Of a stretch of DNA of 64,000 nucleotides, positions 1 through 8,203 are shown piece by piece. The position numbers were made by a program, and so were the translations under genes. The DNA is from Aquimixticola soesokkakensis. Its GTDB lineage: Bacteria > Pseudomonadota > Alphaproteobacteria > Rhodobacterales > Rhodobacteraceae. The notes beneath the pieces were generated by a model. It had not been told where the DNA came from. It did no database searches and worked only from the letters and a program-made list of their open reading frames with translations. Location: the NCBI RefSeq assembly GCF_900172375.1, contig NZ_FWFS01000010.1:62001-126000 (forward strand), given 5' to 3'. The first letter of the stretch is position 1. Every line of letters starts with the position of its first letter.

Positions 1-1463
1 AGTCGCGCCGAACCCTGGAGGCCATCGGTGCCCTCGGCGTTCAACCCGATGAAGATAACGGTCTCGCGACACTGCGTTTCCCATAGTGGGCCGTAGAGAT
101 TTAGCAGAAGGTCCGGGATCGTTGCAGAATTCCTGCAATAAAGATGCCGCGCGTAATTCTCCATGAATAGCTTAAAATCCTCCCTTTCGAACAACGCGGC
201 CTTATCGTAAAGTTCGTCGAGTGCCGTTTTCAGCGCCCGACCACGCTCCGGCGAAAAAGGAAACTTCGCGGCTTGCGCTTTCGCCTCTGCAGCGACCGCT
301 TCGGCACCCTGCAAGGCGCGCTCGATTTGCGCCGCTTCGCCTTGCAGCAGAACCGTTTCCTGATCGAACTTCTTCTTCGCAGCGGTGTACCTGGTCCGAA
401 ACTCGGCATAGGTAGCCCTTTCGGTTTGTGGATTTTCCGACAGAGCGGCCAGTTCCGCCCGATAGCGCGCGCGAAGGTCGCCGAGGCGTTGCTTTCGGTT
501 CTTCAGCTGCCGCGAAAGCTCGTCCGCCCGGTCTCCAACCCTGTTCCACCAAATGGCAAGCCGCGCGGTCAGGCTGTCCCAATCCACACCATAGGCGATA
601 TCCTCGTGTAGAATTGCCTCGTTCATCACATCAGACCGTTCACTGGTCCAAGTCGGCTCCCAGACATAATTGCCGGCCTCGTCATCCCAATGCGCTGGAT
701 CACAATCGACCATATCTTCAACGGCCCCCAGGCTGCCGCTTGGCGCACGTTCAAGGTACCAGCGCGGCGGGACTTGTCCGGCCTTCCCGAGCGCGGCCTT
801 CAGGCCTTCAGGCTCCATGATCCAGTGCCAATTATGCACGACATCAGCAGGCTGCGGCCGCTCGGCGACGTTTCCGTACACATGCCGCACGGCAACAAGA
901 ACGCATGTTTCGGGATGCGCAAAGAACACGAGCCACCCCTTCCTTGGACCCGCACCTTGCCACAGCCCGTCGGGCATCCCGGACAGAGAGATCTGTGCGA
1001 GGAAGGAGGCCGATTGCCCTTCCAGAACAGGCCAGTCCATATTTTCCGGCAGCAGGGGCAACCCGCCAACCCAGCTGTCTGTTTCCCGTTGAGGCCAACA
1101 AGGGCGCAAGGCGACGCGTTCCTGCGAGCGTCCAAAATGATCGCCAAGCGCCTCTTTCTCTGCGGTGAGCAACCTTTCTCCTGCCTCGTGCCAACGGCGT
1201 CTGACCTCTGGATGGCGAAAATCGAGCGGGTCAATCGGGGGTGATGGCGCCACCGCCCGTCGTTCGATCATTTTCCCGAGCGTTGCCAGCATCATGCCGC
1301 AGATCGTGAGCGCAAGCGCCAGCGGCAGATTGGCGAATTCCTCCGGAAGGGTCTGACTGAGGGCGTTCCATCCAGGTTTGGCAAGGGATAGCCCAAGCCA
1401 CGGAACACCGGCCACGATCATCCCGGTTCCCAGATAATGAAGTACGATTCCAAATCTTTGCAT
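1..1463 (-). CDS. DUF1963 (YwqG-like) protein with N-terminal membrane segments, 3' end outside window
   Basis: An uninterrupted reading frame runs from an ATG at 1463 to the left edge (about 487 codons, no stop seen), so the C-terminus is missing. Residues 1-70 hold two hydrophobic stretches (about 8-27 and 45-65), suggesting membrane anchoring. From about residue 120 the protein matches the DUF1963/YwqG pattern: WVGGLPLLPENMDWP, then FLAQISL and WLVFFAHPE. Residues 280-400 are rich in Lys, Glu, Arg and Ala and look coiled-coil, an insertion not usual for the family. DUF1963 has no settled biochemical function; relatives sit in polymorphic-toxin and immunity neighbourhoods (ywqG region of Bacillus). 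Neighbouring genes at 1822-3002 fit that setting. Family call fairly sure, role unknown. Confidence 0.75.
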   Translation of the reverse strand, partial: MQRFGIVLHYLGTGMIVAGVPWLGLSLAKPGWNALSQTLPEEFANLPLALALTICGMMLATLGKMIERRAVAPSPPIDPLDFRHPEVRRRWHEAGERLLTAEKEALGDHFGRSQERVALRPCWPQRETDSWVGGLPLLPENMDWPVLEGQSASFLAQISLSGMPDGLWQGAGPRKGWLVFFAHPETCVLVAVRHVYGNVAERPQPADVVHNWHWIMEPEGLKAALGKAGQVPPRWYLERAPSGSLGAVEDMVDCDPAHWDDEAGNYVWEPTWTSERSDVMNEAILHEDIAYGVDWDSLTARLAIWWNRVGDRADELSRQLKNRKQRLGDLRARYRAELAALSENPQTERATYAEFRTRYTAAKKKFDQETVLLQGEAAQIERALQGAEAVAAEAKAQAAKFPFSPERGRALKTALDELYDKAALFEREDFKLFMENYARHLYCRNSATIPDLLLNLYGPLWETQCRETVIFIGLNAEGTDGLQGSAR

Positions 1464-1821
1464 TGCTCTGAAAGCCTTTTTTACTCACCTTTCCCGGGAA
1501 AAGAGGCCTAAGAATGACGAATTTCGTTCGAATCTTCGTTTCCGCCCTGCGTACGCTGCGTCGATGGCGCCTTCGGACGCGATACCGCGCCTGTCACTGA
1601 TCGGGCTGTCCCAGCTTTTTGGCAGGACGCTCAGCCGCAGAGAGCGAAAGCCCAGGGGGGAAGGATCGAATCGCTTATTGTCCGGACGCTTTGGCGGAAC
1701 TGGAGCGGCTGCCACCGATGTAACAGTCTCGCTACGAAGATGAACTGCATGAAGCTACCCGGACAGAGTCGGAGGTTTCCGAGATTTCGTCCGGCAGACT
1801 GCCGGGGTTCAGATCTCTGCA
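1464..1821. other. Intergenic region without a convincing gene
   Basis: Between the DUF1963 gene (read leftwards) and the small pair read rightwards. Short open frames exist on both strands, but none has a credible start, ribosome site or recognisable protein. The promoter of the DUF1963 gene should lie in 1464-1560, where a moderately AT-rich stretch occurs. Confidence 0.5.
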
Positions 1822-2337
1822 GTGAACGCCTTCGGCAGCTCGGTCACCGTGGCCTCGGGACGTGTGTTCAGGGAAAGGGCAACTGCGGCCATCAGCCGAT
1901 CAATGCAAAAGCGCCGCTTGTCTCACATCACCAAATGGTTAACGTCCTTGCCGACAAAGGATAGGACCACGAAGAGGCGGACTGAAGTGACGGGGATAAA
2001 TGAGGAAAAGGCGCTCGGGGGGACATTGGCCGCGCGGGAGCATAAGCCAGACCCCAGAACGTTGGAGAAGATAGCCGACCTGCGCGCGCAAATGCGCGAG
2101 ACTGTCCTGCCGTTGCGCCTCAGCGCCGAGAACTTGAACTCCGGCAAGATCAACTCGTTGTCCGATGTAACCGCGTCCGATCAGGCAACGACGTCGCGCG
2201 TCCTGGCCAACTTCAAGCAGGTGACGACGGGCGGCGACCTGCGCCTGCATCCGCTTGTCGACCGGCTGATGGGTGCCGAGACGCTCCGGAAGACAGGCGC
2301 AACGCCGGGCGGGACTGCCGGGGAGACGCTGCAGTGA
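1822..2337 (+). CDS. Small hypothetical protein, first gene of a coupled pair
   Basis: A 171-codon frame starting at GTG 1822; an ATG at 1903 and a GTG at 1989 (after an AGAGGCG ribosome-site-like stretch) are alternative starts, so the N-terminus is uncertain. No family was recognised. The C-terminal 100 residues are the most protein-like: a charged helix (DPRTLEKIADLRAQM) followed by a polar stretch ending GGTAGETLQ. The stop overlaps the GTG start of the next gene (GTGA at 2334-2337), which indicates translational coupling. It could be the remaining C-terminal part of a larger toxin whose N-terminal part has decayed, or an unrelated small protein. Low certainty beyond the coupling. Confidence 0.4.
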   Translation: MNAFGSSVTVASGRVFRERATAAISRSMQKRRLSHITKWLTSLPTKDRTTKRRTEVTGINEEKALGGTLAAREHKPDPRTLEKIADLRAQMRETVLPLRLSAENLNSGKINSLSDVTASDQATTSRVLANFKQVTTGGDLRLHPLVDRLMGAETLRKTGATPGGTAGETLQ

Positions 2338-3002
2338 GCGATGCGCCGATCTGGACGATGCTGCCAATGAGCAACCCTATGCTGAAGACTGTTCCACTTC
2401 GGTTGTTTCGCCCGGGCGCAAAAGGAAAGTGGGATATCACGGAAATTGCGAAGGCTAACGCCTCCTATATCACTGGAAAAGGTCTGAGTGATCAACTCAG
2501 GCCAAGTGGGCTCTGGTATGATAGGGGATCTGCGTGGCTCACTGAAGGTTCGACCGCTGCGCTCCTTGAAACGACCAAGGTGTTCTTGATTAATAGTATG
2601 ATTTTTCTGTCCAGGGATGTTGCAGCAAGCCTTGCGCGGTTGGAGCTAGGTAATGGGCGTCTCACGCGCATGCCGATCTATCGCGCGGATCTTGAGAGTG
2701 AATTCGATGTAGATTTTTTTCTTTTCGAGTTCGCAAACCTCAAGGACACGGTAGATCGCGATCTGACAGAGCGATGCCGCCCCCTCTACCGGTCCCACCC
2801 AGAGAGAGGTTTTAACCTGTCTCAGGATCTATCGCGCTTGGATGTCTTTGTACATCGTGCGGCAGCGAGTGGGCCAGATTTCTGGTTCGATCCGATGATC
2901 AATCAACGTCAATTCCTGAGCGATCGCGCTGCGAAAGTTTTGATTGATCATGGTTTGGAGAGCGAATTCGCCCTTAAGGAATGCCGATTTACTGGCGATT
3001 GA
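2334..3002 (+). CDS. Putative immunity protein, Imm11/DUF1629-like
   Basis: 222 residues from GTG 2334, overlapping the preceding stop by GTGA. The last third carries the pattern typical of Imm11 (DUF1629) proteins: a hydrophobic-acidic block (VFVHRAAASGPDFWFDP), then FLSDRAAKVLIDHGLES and a final phenylalanine-containing strand (ECRF). Family members neutralise secreted or contact-delivered toxins. No complete toxin gene is adjacent in the window, so this would be an orphan immunity gene or part of a decayed toxin locus. The gene is clearly lower in GC than fabB next door and uses rarer codons, pointing to horizontal transfer. The family assignment is by recalled pattern only. Confidence 0.5.
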   Translation: MSDAPIWTMLPMSNPMLKTVPLRLFRPGAKGKWDITEIAKANASYITGKGLSDQLRPSGLWYDRGSAWLTEGSTAALLETTKVFLINSMIFLSRDVAASLARLELGNGRLTRMPIYRADLESEFDVDFFLFEFANLKDTVDRDLTERCRPLYRSHPERGFNLSQDLSRLDVFVHRAAASGPDFWFDPMINQRQFLSDRAAKVLIDHGLESEFALKECRFTGD

Positions 3003-3378
3003 TCGCTGTAATGGATTTACTGCCGCGGTGATTGAAATGTCTGGAACGGGCTTGATCGTATGTGATGCGACCGGAGGCGCCACTGGCCGTAACCGGCGGC
3101 TTGTTGCATATCTCAGTGAAATGGCGTCACCGCAGGATGCCCGATGGTTGGATCCCTGGCATGCCAAAGCCTGCCAAAAGCCGCTAAGTGCAACGAATTG
3201 GGCTGGGAGCGGACGAATGCACCCGCAGCGAGACCCCCGCGCGACCCTGGTCACTCTGGGCTCAAACCTGCCCTTCGCTGCACATTCGCAAATCCCCCTC
3301 CCCCCTTGCCCCTACCCCCCTTGACGCCCTACAAGACCCCCAAGTTTTCAAAGACCAAAATACCCAAGGGAGGTGCCC
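3003..3378. other. Intergenic region upstream of fabB
   Basis: No supportable gene; open frames on both strands lack starts with ribosome sites and resemble no family. The last 80 bases are C-rich (3293-3320), then TTGACG at 3321-3326 could serve as a -35 element for fabB with a poor -10 around 3344-3350. A GGGAGG ribosome site lies at 3368-3373. In related bacteria this position is normally held by fabA, which is absent here. Confidence 0.5.
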
Positions 3379-4608
3379 ATGCGCCGCGTCGTCATCACAG
3401 GTCTCGGGGTCGTCTCGAGCATCGGCAATAACGCCGAAGAAGTCCTCGCCTCGCTCAAAGCGGGCAAATCCGGCATCACCGCCAATGAGGACATGAAGGA
3501 ATACGGCTTTCGCAGCCAGATTGCGGGCGACATCAAGCTCGACATCAAGGATCACGTCGAAAAGCGCGCCCTGCGGTTCATGGGACCCGGCGCGGCCTAT
3601 GCGTCTATCGCCATGTCCCAAGCCATCGCGGACGCAGGTCTTGAGCAATCGGACATCGTGAACGAGCGCACCGGCCTGATCGCAGGCTCCGGTGGTCCCT
3701 CGACCTCGGCCATGTTTGCCGCCCATCAATCCGTCCTCGCGACCAAGGCGACCAAACGCGTCGGGCCTTTCGCGGTGCCCAAATGCATGGGCTCGACCAT
3801 TTCCGCCAACCTTGCGACCGCCTTCCAGATCAAGGGCATCAACTATTCGATCACCTCGGCCTGCTCGACCTCCCTGCATTGCATCGGTGCTGCCTCCGAG
3901 CAGATCATCATGGGCAAACAGGACGTGATGTTTGCAGGCGGCGGCGAGGAACTTGACTGGACGCTGTCGTGCCTCTTTGACGCCATGGGCGCGATGTCGT
4001 CGAAATATAACGACACGCCCGAAAAAGCGTCGCGCGCCTTTGACGCCAACCGCGACGGCTTCGTCATCGGCGGTGGCGGCGCGATCCTGGTGCTCGAAGA
4101 ACTGGAACACGCCAAAGCGCGCGGTGCGAAAATCTACGCCGAAGTCACCGGTTTTGGTGCCACCTCGGACGGCGCCGACATGGTGGCCCCCTCGGGCGAG
4201 GGCGGCGAACGGGCGATGCGTGTGGCCCTGTCCACCCTGGATAAATCGCGCAAAATCAGCTACATCAACGCCCATGGCACCTCGACCCCCGTGGGCGATG
4301 TGGGCGAAGTCGAGGCCGTGCGCCGCGTCTTTGGCACAGGGACGACCCCGCTGATCTCCTCCACCAAATCCATGACGGGCCACTCGCAAGGCGCAACGGG
4401 CGCGCAAGAAGCCGTCTATTGCCTGCTGATGTTGCAAAACGACTTTATCGCCCCCTCGATCAACGTCGACACCCTCGACCCCGCGATCAACGAAGGCGAA
4501 ATCGCCACCAAACTGATCGAGAACGCCGGCCTCGACACGCTGATGACCAACTCCTTCGGATTTGGCGGCACCAACGGCTCGATGCTGATGAGCAAATTCA
4601 CCGGCTGA
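3379..4608 (+). CDS. fabB: 3-oxoacyl-[ACP] synthase I
   Basis: FabB condenses malonyl-ACP with acyl-ACP and is needed for elongating unsaturated intermediates in type II fatty acid synthesis (cytoplasm). The 409-residue protein has the full Cys-His-His set: Cys162 in TSACSTSL, His299 in NAHGTSTP and His335 in MTGHSQGA, with the KS-I style C-terminus [14 protein letters not shown] 3379 is chosen because GGGAGG at 3368-3373 is well spaced; an in-frame GTG six bases earlier is less likely. fabI follows after 155 bases. FabB normally works with FabA, the isomerase that makes the cis-3 double bond, yet fabA is not beside it in this window. Confidence 0.95.
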   Translation: MRRVVITGLGVVSSIGNNAEEVLASLKAGKSGITANEDMKEYGFRSQIAGDIKLDIKDHVEKRALRFMGPGAAYASIAMSQAIADAGLEQSDIVNERTGLIAGSGGPSTSAMFAAHQSVLATKATKRVGPFAVPKCMGSTISANLATAFQIKGINYSITSACSTSLHCIGAASEQIIMGKQDVMFAGGGEELDWTLSCLFDAMGAMSSKYNDTPEKASRAFDANRDGFVIGGGGAILVLEELEHAKARGAKIYAEVTGFGATSDGADMVAPSGEGGERAMRVALSTLDKSRKISYINAHGTSTPVGDVGEVEAVRRVFGTGTTPLISSTKSMTGHSQGATGAQEAVYCLLMLQNDFIAPSINVDTLDPAINEGEIATKLIENAGLDTLMTNSFGFGGTNGSMLMSKFTG

Positions 4609-4629
4609 TCTGACGCCAGATCACGTGAC

Positions 4630-4654
4630 GGGCGGTCCCTGCGCAGGGCCGCCC
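4630..4654 (+). terminator. GC-rich hairpin after fabB
   Basis: GGGCGG-T-CCCTG / CAGGG-CCGCCC forms an 11-bp stem with a single bulge and a 2-base loop, followed by GTTTGCGTC. The tail is only weakly T-rich, so termination may be partial and fabI may still be read from fabB. Confidence 0.5.
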
Positions 4655-4679
4655 GTTTGCGTCAGAATCCCGCATTTTC

Positions 4680-4708
4680 TTGACGCTAGGACACAAACCC
4701 GCCATTTA
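4680..4708 (+). promoter_or_regulatory. Candidate fabI promoter
   Basis: TTGACG (4680-4685) and CATTTA (4703-4708) are separated by 17 bases, about 55 bases before the fabI start. The -35 is good and the -10 fair. Position after the fabB hairpin suggests that fabI has its own promoter. Confidence 0.4.
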
Positions 4709-4763
4709 GGCGCGGATTTACTCCACACCGCCTGCGGGCGACCTCCAAAACGAGGGACATATC

Positions 4764-5552
4764 ATGTCTGATCTTCTCAAAGGCAAACGCGGTCTGGTCA
4801 TGGGCGTCGCAAACGAACGCTCCATCGCCTGGGGCATCGCCAAAGCTGCCGCCGATGCGGGCGCAGAACTTGCCTTCACCTATCAGGGCGAAGCCTTTGG
4901 CAAACGCCTCGCACCTTTGGCCCAAAGCGTTGGCTCCTCCCTGCTGGTCGATGTCGATGTCACCAACCCCGACCAGATGGACGCAGCTTTCGCCACCCTG
5001 AAAGACACTTGGGGCAGCCTGGATTTCGTCGTGCATGCCATCGCCTATTCCGACAAGAACGAACTGACAGGGCGGTTCATCAACACCACCCTCGACAACT
5101 TCAAAAACTCGATGGCGATCTCCTGCTTCAGCTTCATCGACGTGGCCAAACGCGCCTCCGAGCTGATGCCGCAGGGCGGTTCGATGATCACCCTGACCTT
5201 CCAGGGCTCCAACACGGTCGTGCCGAACTACAACGTCATGGGCGTGGCCAAAGCGGCGCTGGAATCCTCGGTGCGCTACCTTGCCAATGACCTCGGCCCG
5301 CAGGGCATCCGCGTGAACGCGGTCTCGCCCGGCCCGATGAAAACCCTCGCCGGTGCGGCCATCGGCGGTGCGCGCAAGACCTATCGCCACGCCGAAGAAA
5401 ACGCGCCACTGCGCTCGAATGCGACCCTTGAGGCCGTGGGCGGCACGGCCGTCTACCTCGCGTCAGACGCGGGGGCCTATACGACAGGTGAAATCATCCA
5501 CGTCGATGGCGGCTACCACGTGATCGGCATGCCCCAAGAAGCCAACATCTGA
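4764..5552 (+). CDS. fabI: Enoyl-[ACP] reductase (NADH)
   Basis: FabI reduces trans-2-enoyl-ACP in the last step of each fatty acid elongation cycle. The 262-residue protein is an SDR-fold FabI: N-terminal nucleotide site GVANERSIAWGIA (14-26), catalytic Tyr156 and Lys163 in YNVMGVAK, and the C-terminal IHVDGGYHVIG. Length and numbering match E. coli FabI. The position equivalent to E. coli Tyr146 is Phe (TLTFQG, residue 146), a non-essential but mechanistically discussed residue. An ACGAGGGA ribosome site precedes the ATG. A convergent gene lies beyond a shared terminator. Confidence 0.95.
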   Translation: MSDLLKGKRGLVMGVANERSIAWGIAKAAADAGAELAFTYQGEAFGKRLAPLAQSVGSSLLVDVDVTNPDQMDAAFATLKDTWGSLDFVVHAIAYSDKNELTGRFINTTLDNFKNSMAISCFSFIDVAKRASELMPQGGSMITLTFQGSNTVVPNYNVMGVAKAALESSVRYLANDLGPQGIRVNAVSPGPMKTLAGAAIGGARKTYRHAEENAPLRSNATLEAVGGTAVYLASDAGAYTTGEIIHVDGGYHVIGMPQEANI

Positions 5553-5575
5553 TTTCTTTCGGATAAAAATACCCA

Positions 5576-5609
5576 AAACGGCGCGCCTGTTGCCAAGGAC
5601 GCGCCGTTT
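5576..5609. terminator. Bidirectional terminator between fabI and the convergent gene
   Basis: AAACGGCGCG (5576-5585) pairs perfectly with CGCGCCGTTT (5600-5609) over 10 bp with a 14-base loop. The A-run on one side and T-run on the other give U-tails in both directions, which suits the convergent arrangement. Confidence 0.75.
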
Positions 5610-5626
5610 CACGGACCAGCGGACGC

Positions 5627-6166
5627 TCAGGCCTCGGGCCTGTCCCCGCAGCCCGCGCAGCCCTCACAGGCACGCGCATCCTCTTTGAGCTTGAAAAACT
5701 CCGCATCCCAGCGTGCGCCATCGTCGTGATCGATGAAATTGCCGTAAAACCGATGCGGATTTTTCAGTTTGCGCGCGTGTTTGATCGGACACCAGTAGTA
5801 TTCGGTGCGTCCGGTAACCTCTTGAACATAGGCGGCAACCCCGTTGCAATATTCGCAATAGATACAGTTCAGCCGTTGGAGCGGATTGAGAAAGGCCAGC
5901 TTGCCACGATCCATGGCGATGTAGTCACGCCGGCGCACGCGCGGAATGCGATAGACGGGAAAGCAGGTCCATTGAAACACCGTCACGAACAGGTCGATCA
6001 AAACAAACGGGACGATCATCGCGTAGATAATCGGCGCGGTTAAAAATTCCCACGGGCGCAGGCGATGCAAGATATAGCTGCGCCACTGGGCCTTGTCGCG
6101 CGGTGGGTGGTTTTGGGGGGCTGTCGTGTCTGCAGAGGTTTGGAAACGGTCAAACAAATTTTGCAT
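5627..6166 (-). CDS. Cys-rich single-pass membrane protein, unknown function
   Basis: 179 residues, no named family recognised. Residues about 38-66 are hydrophobic (FLTAPIIYAMIVPFVLIDLF) and should form one membrane helix or a hairpin. After it come a CIYCEYC cluster (about residues 101-107), a further Cys in YYWCPIKH and a C-terminal CEGCAGC cluster, seven to eight cysteines in total, suggesting a metal or Fe-S site or a redox role on one face of the membrane. Conserved-looking aromatic segments (HRFYGNFIDHDD) lie between the clusters. It is convergent with fabI and separated from the next gene by about 220 bases without clear features. Confidence 0.7.
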   Translation of the reverse strand: MQNLFDRFQTSADTTAPQNHPPRDKAQWRSYILHRLRPWEFLTAPIIYAMIVPFVLIDLFVTVFQWTCFPVYRIPRVRRRDYIAMDRGKLAFLNPLQRLNCIYCEYCNGVAAYVQEVTGRTEYYWCPIKHARKLKNPHRFYGNFIDHDDGARWDAEFFKLKEDARACEGCAGCGDRPEA

Positions 6167-6387
6167 GGGCTAAAATCCTGAACTCAAAAAGGGGCGCCGC
6201 GACACGATGTGGCGACGCTTTGCGCCTCGCATCTGACAATAGTTCGGACCGTTTAAAAAGCCAGAGGTTGCCACATCGGAAACACTGCGTTGACGGCGTT
6301 GCGCAGGCCGGCTTTGCCTCATTTGCGCCACAATTCCTGCCCAATATCGACACGAAGCCTGTCGCGTGACCGCCCTGCGGTTTTGCG

Positions 6388-6546
6388 TTGGTCTACAGCT
6401 TTGGGGCCCTGCTGATTTGGGGCCTGCTGCTTTGGGGCCTGCAACTTTGGCACACCAAGGCGCAGGTCACAGGGGCATTGGCCAAATCATTCGATCCCGC
6501 GCAGACCTGCCAGTCGCGCGCGGCGCGCGGTGGGGGACCGCTATGA
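6388..6546 (+). CDS. Possible small membrane protein
   Basis: A 52-codon frame with a TTG start encodes a short hydrophobic helix (YSFGALLIWGLLLWGLQLW) followed by a polar tail, and its stop overlaps the next ATG as ATGA (6543-6546). The overlap and the clean helix make it plausible, but the start codon is weak and no good ribosome site is visible. The stretch could equally be untranslated leader. Confidence 0.25.
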   Translation: MVYSFGALLIWGLLLWGLQLWHTKAQVTGALAKSFDPAQTCQSRAARGGGPL

Positions 6547-7328
6547 CACTGCTTTTCTGCGCTCTCTTGATGTGCGGCGTCACCGTGGCCTTGCTGCGCG
6601 ATGCCGTCAGCCTCCCCTCGGGCGGGCGGGTCGAAACCATCGGGTTTTCGGGGCGCGGCGTGATTGCCGCCTTTACCGCCTTTGTGGTGGTCGCCGTGTT
6701 CACCGCGCCGCTGATCGGCGCGGGTGTCTTGCTTGCGGCGATCCTGCACGACTTTGGCGCTGCATTTGCCTGCCGCAAGCTGGGGCACGCCGTTGCCCGC
6801 GTGCGCATCCTTCCCCAGCCCTTTTTCGGCCCGCCCCGCATCGACCGCCCCCATGCGCGCCTCTTTGACGAAGCCTATGTGGCGCTGTTTGCAGCCGCGA
6901 TCGCCGTGGGGCCCATGGTGCTGTGTTTTGCCCTCTTTCACGCGCTGTCGGGCGCCCTGCCCCAAGTCGCGACCTTCGCCCGCGCCTTTGGCATTGCCAT
7001 CGGCGCCTTCAACTTTTTCCTGTTGCTGCCGTTTTTGCCCCTTGGCGGCGGGCAGGTGATCCGCGCGATTTCACTGTCGGTCTGGCCCGCTTTGGGCGTG
7101 GGGTTGACGGTGTTCATGGCCCTGTGCTTCGGGTTTGCGGCCCTCAAAGAGCATTCTCTGGTGATGCTGGCGCTTGCCGTCACCGGCTTTGCCAGCCTGA
7201 TCTGGCGCAGTCCCGCCCCCGGCGACCGCCTCACCAGCGACGAAGTGCTGCTTGTGCTCGCGGCCTATGCCTTTTGTCTGGCCACGCATTGGCTTGGGGG
7301 CTGGTGGCTGTTGCAGGCGATGCTCTAG
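6543..7328 (+). CDS. Site-2-protease-like membrane protein with degenerate active site
   Basis: About 261 residues, five to six hydrophobic segments. The order of motifs copies bacterial M50 (site-2 protease) proteins: a helix with the zinc motif, a strand pair (GHAVARVRILPQPFFGPPRIDRP), and a later PLDGG-like motif. The expected HExxH reads HDFGA (around residues 69-73) and the expected LPxxPLDGG reads LPFLPLGGG, so two zinc ligands and the catalytic Glu are lost or changed. The protein is therefore probably not a protease; it may retain a substrate-holding or membrane scaffold role. Start chosen at ATG 6543. An alpha/beta hydrolase follows after 38 bases. Confidence 0.65.
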   Translation: MTLLFCALLMCGVTVALLRDAVSLPSGGRVETIGFSGRGVIAAFTAFVVVAVFTAPLIGAGVLLAAILHDFGAAFACRKLGHAVARVRILPQPFFGPPRIDRPHARLFDEAYVALFAAAIAVGPMVLCFALFHALSGALPQVATFARAFGIAIGAFNFFLLLPFLPLGGGQVIRAISLSVWPALGVGLTVFMALCFGFAALKEHSLVMLALAVTGFASLIWRSPAPGDRLTSDEVLLVLAAYAFCLATHWLGGWWLLQAML

Positions 7329-7366
7329 CGGGCCATGCTGAGCGCAACGCAACTGCGGAGAACAAA

Positions 7367-8203
7367 ATGCCCCATTTTACCAGCAGCGACGGGCTTGGGC
7401 TGGCCTATCATGTGCAGGGCAGCGGCCCACCCGTCCTTTGCCTTGCCGGCCTGACCCGCAACATGGCCGATTTTGACGATGTTGCGCAGCAGTTCCAGGA
7501 TCGCGCGCAGATCCTTCGCCTCGACACGCGCGGGCGCGGTGGGTCCGGTTTTGCCAGCGATCCGATGACCTACACCGTGCCCTATGAGGCACGCGATGCG
7601 CTGGAATTGCTTGATCATCTCGGGCTGGAACAGGCGGCGATCCTTGGCACGTCGCGCGGCGGGTTGATCGCCATGGTGATCGCCGCCACCGCAAAAGAAC
7701 GCCTTTCGGGCGTTATGCTCAACGACATCGGCCCCGTGATCGACCCTGTCGGGCTGGAACCCATCCTCGACTATCTGGGCAAGCGCCCCGCCTACCGCAG
7801 CTATGAGGAGGCCGCCCAAAACCTTCCCGCCGCGATGCCCGGCTTTGCCAATGTCACGCCCGCGCAGTGGCTTACCCATGCCAAACGCGTCTTTGGCCCC
7901 GTCCCGCAGGGCCAGGAACGGCTGTCGCTGCGTTATGATCCCAGGCTGCGCGATGCGGTCGCGGCCAGTTCGGCAATCCCTGCGCCGGACCTGTGGCCAC
8001 TGTTTGACGCGTTTGGCGGCCTGCCGCTGGGGGTCATTCGCGGCGCGAATTCCGACCTGCTAAGCCGCGCGACCCTGAGTGAAATGATCCGCCGCCGCCC
8101 CGACATGATCGTCGCCGAGGTGCCCGACCGCGCCCATGTCCCGTTTCTGGACGAACCCGCCGCCGTTGCCGCGTTGAGCGCGTGGATCGAGGCCCTGACA
8201 TGA
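7367..8203 (+). CDS. Alpha/beta hydrolase
   Basis: 278 residues of the alpha/beta-hydrolase fold. The nucleophile elbow is GTSRGG with Ser96; the oxyanion region is CLAGLTRN (25-32) and a late His sits in DRAHVPF. The long lid (about 120-200) and lack of secretion signal suggest a cytoplasmic esterase or C-C hydrolase of small substrates; the substrate cannot be read from sequence. GCGGAGAA precedes ATG 7367. The stop overlaps the next start (ATGA at 8200-8203), so it is co-translated with the PLP ammonia-lyase. Confidence 0.8.
   Translation: MPHFTSSDGLGLAYHVQGSGPPVLCLAGLTRNMADFDDVAQQFQDRAQILRLDTRGRGGSGFASDPMTYTVPYEARDALELLDHLGLEQAAILGTSRGGLIAMVIAATAKERLSGVMLNDIGPVIDPVGLEPILDYLGKRPAYRSYEEAAQNLPAAMPGFANVTPAQWLTHAKRVFGPVPQGQERLSLRYDPRLRDAVAASSAIPAPDLWPLFDAFGGLPLGVIRGANSDLLSRATLSEMIRRRPDMIVAEVPDRAHVPFLDEPAAVAALSAWIEALT

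Noticed and set aside
2829-3254. Minus-strand frame of about 141 codons near the accessory segment
   Set aside because: Overlaps the coupled pair's second gene, has no ribosome site and no recognisable content.
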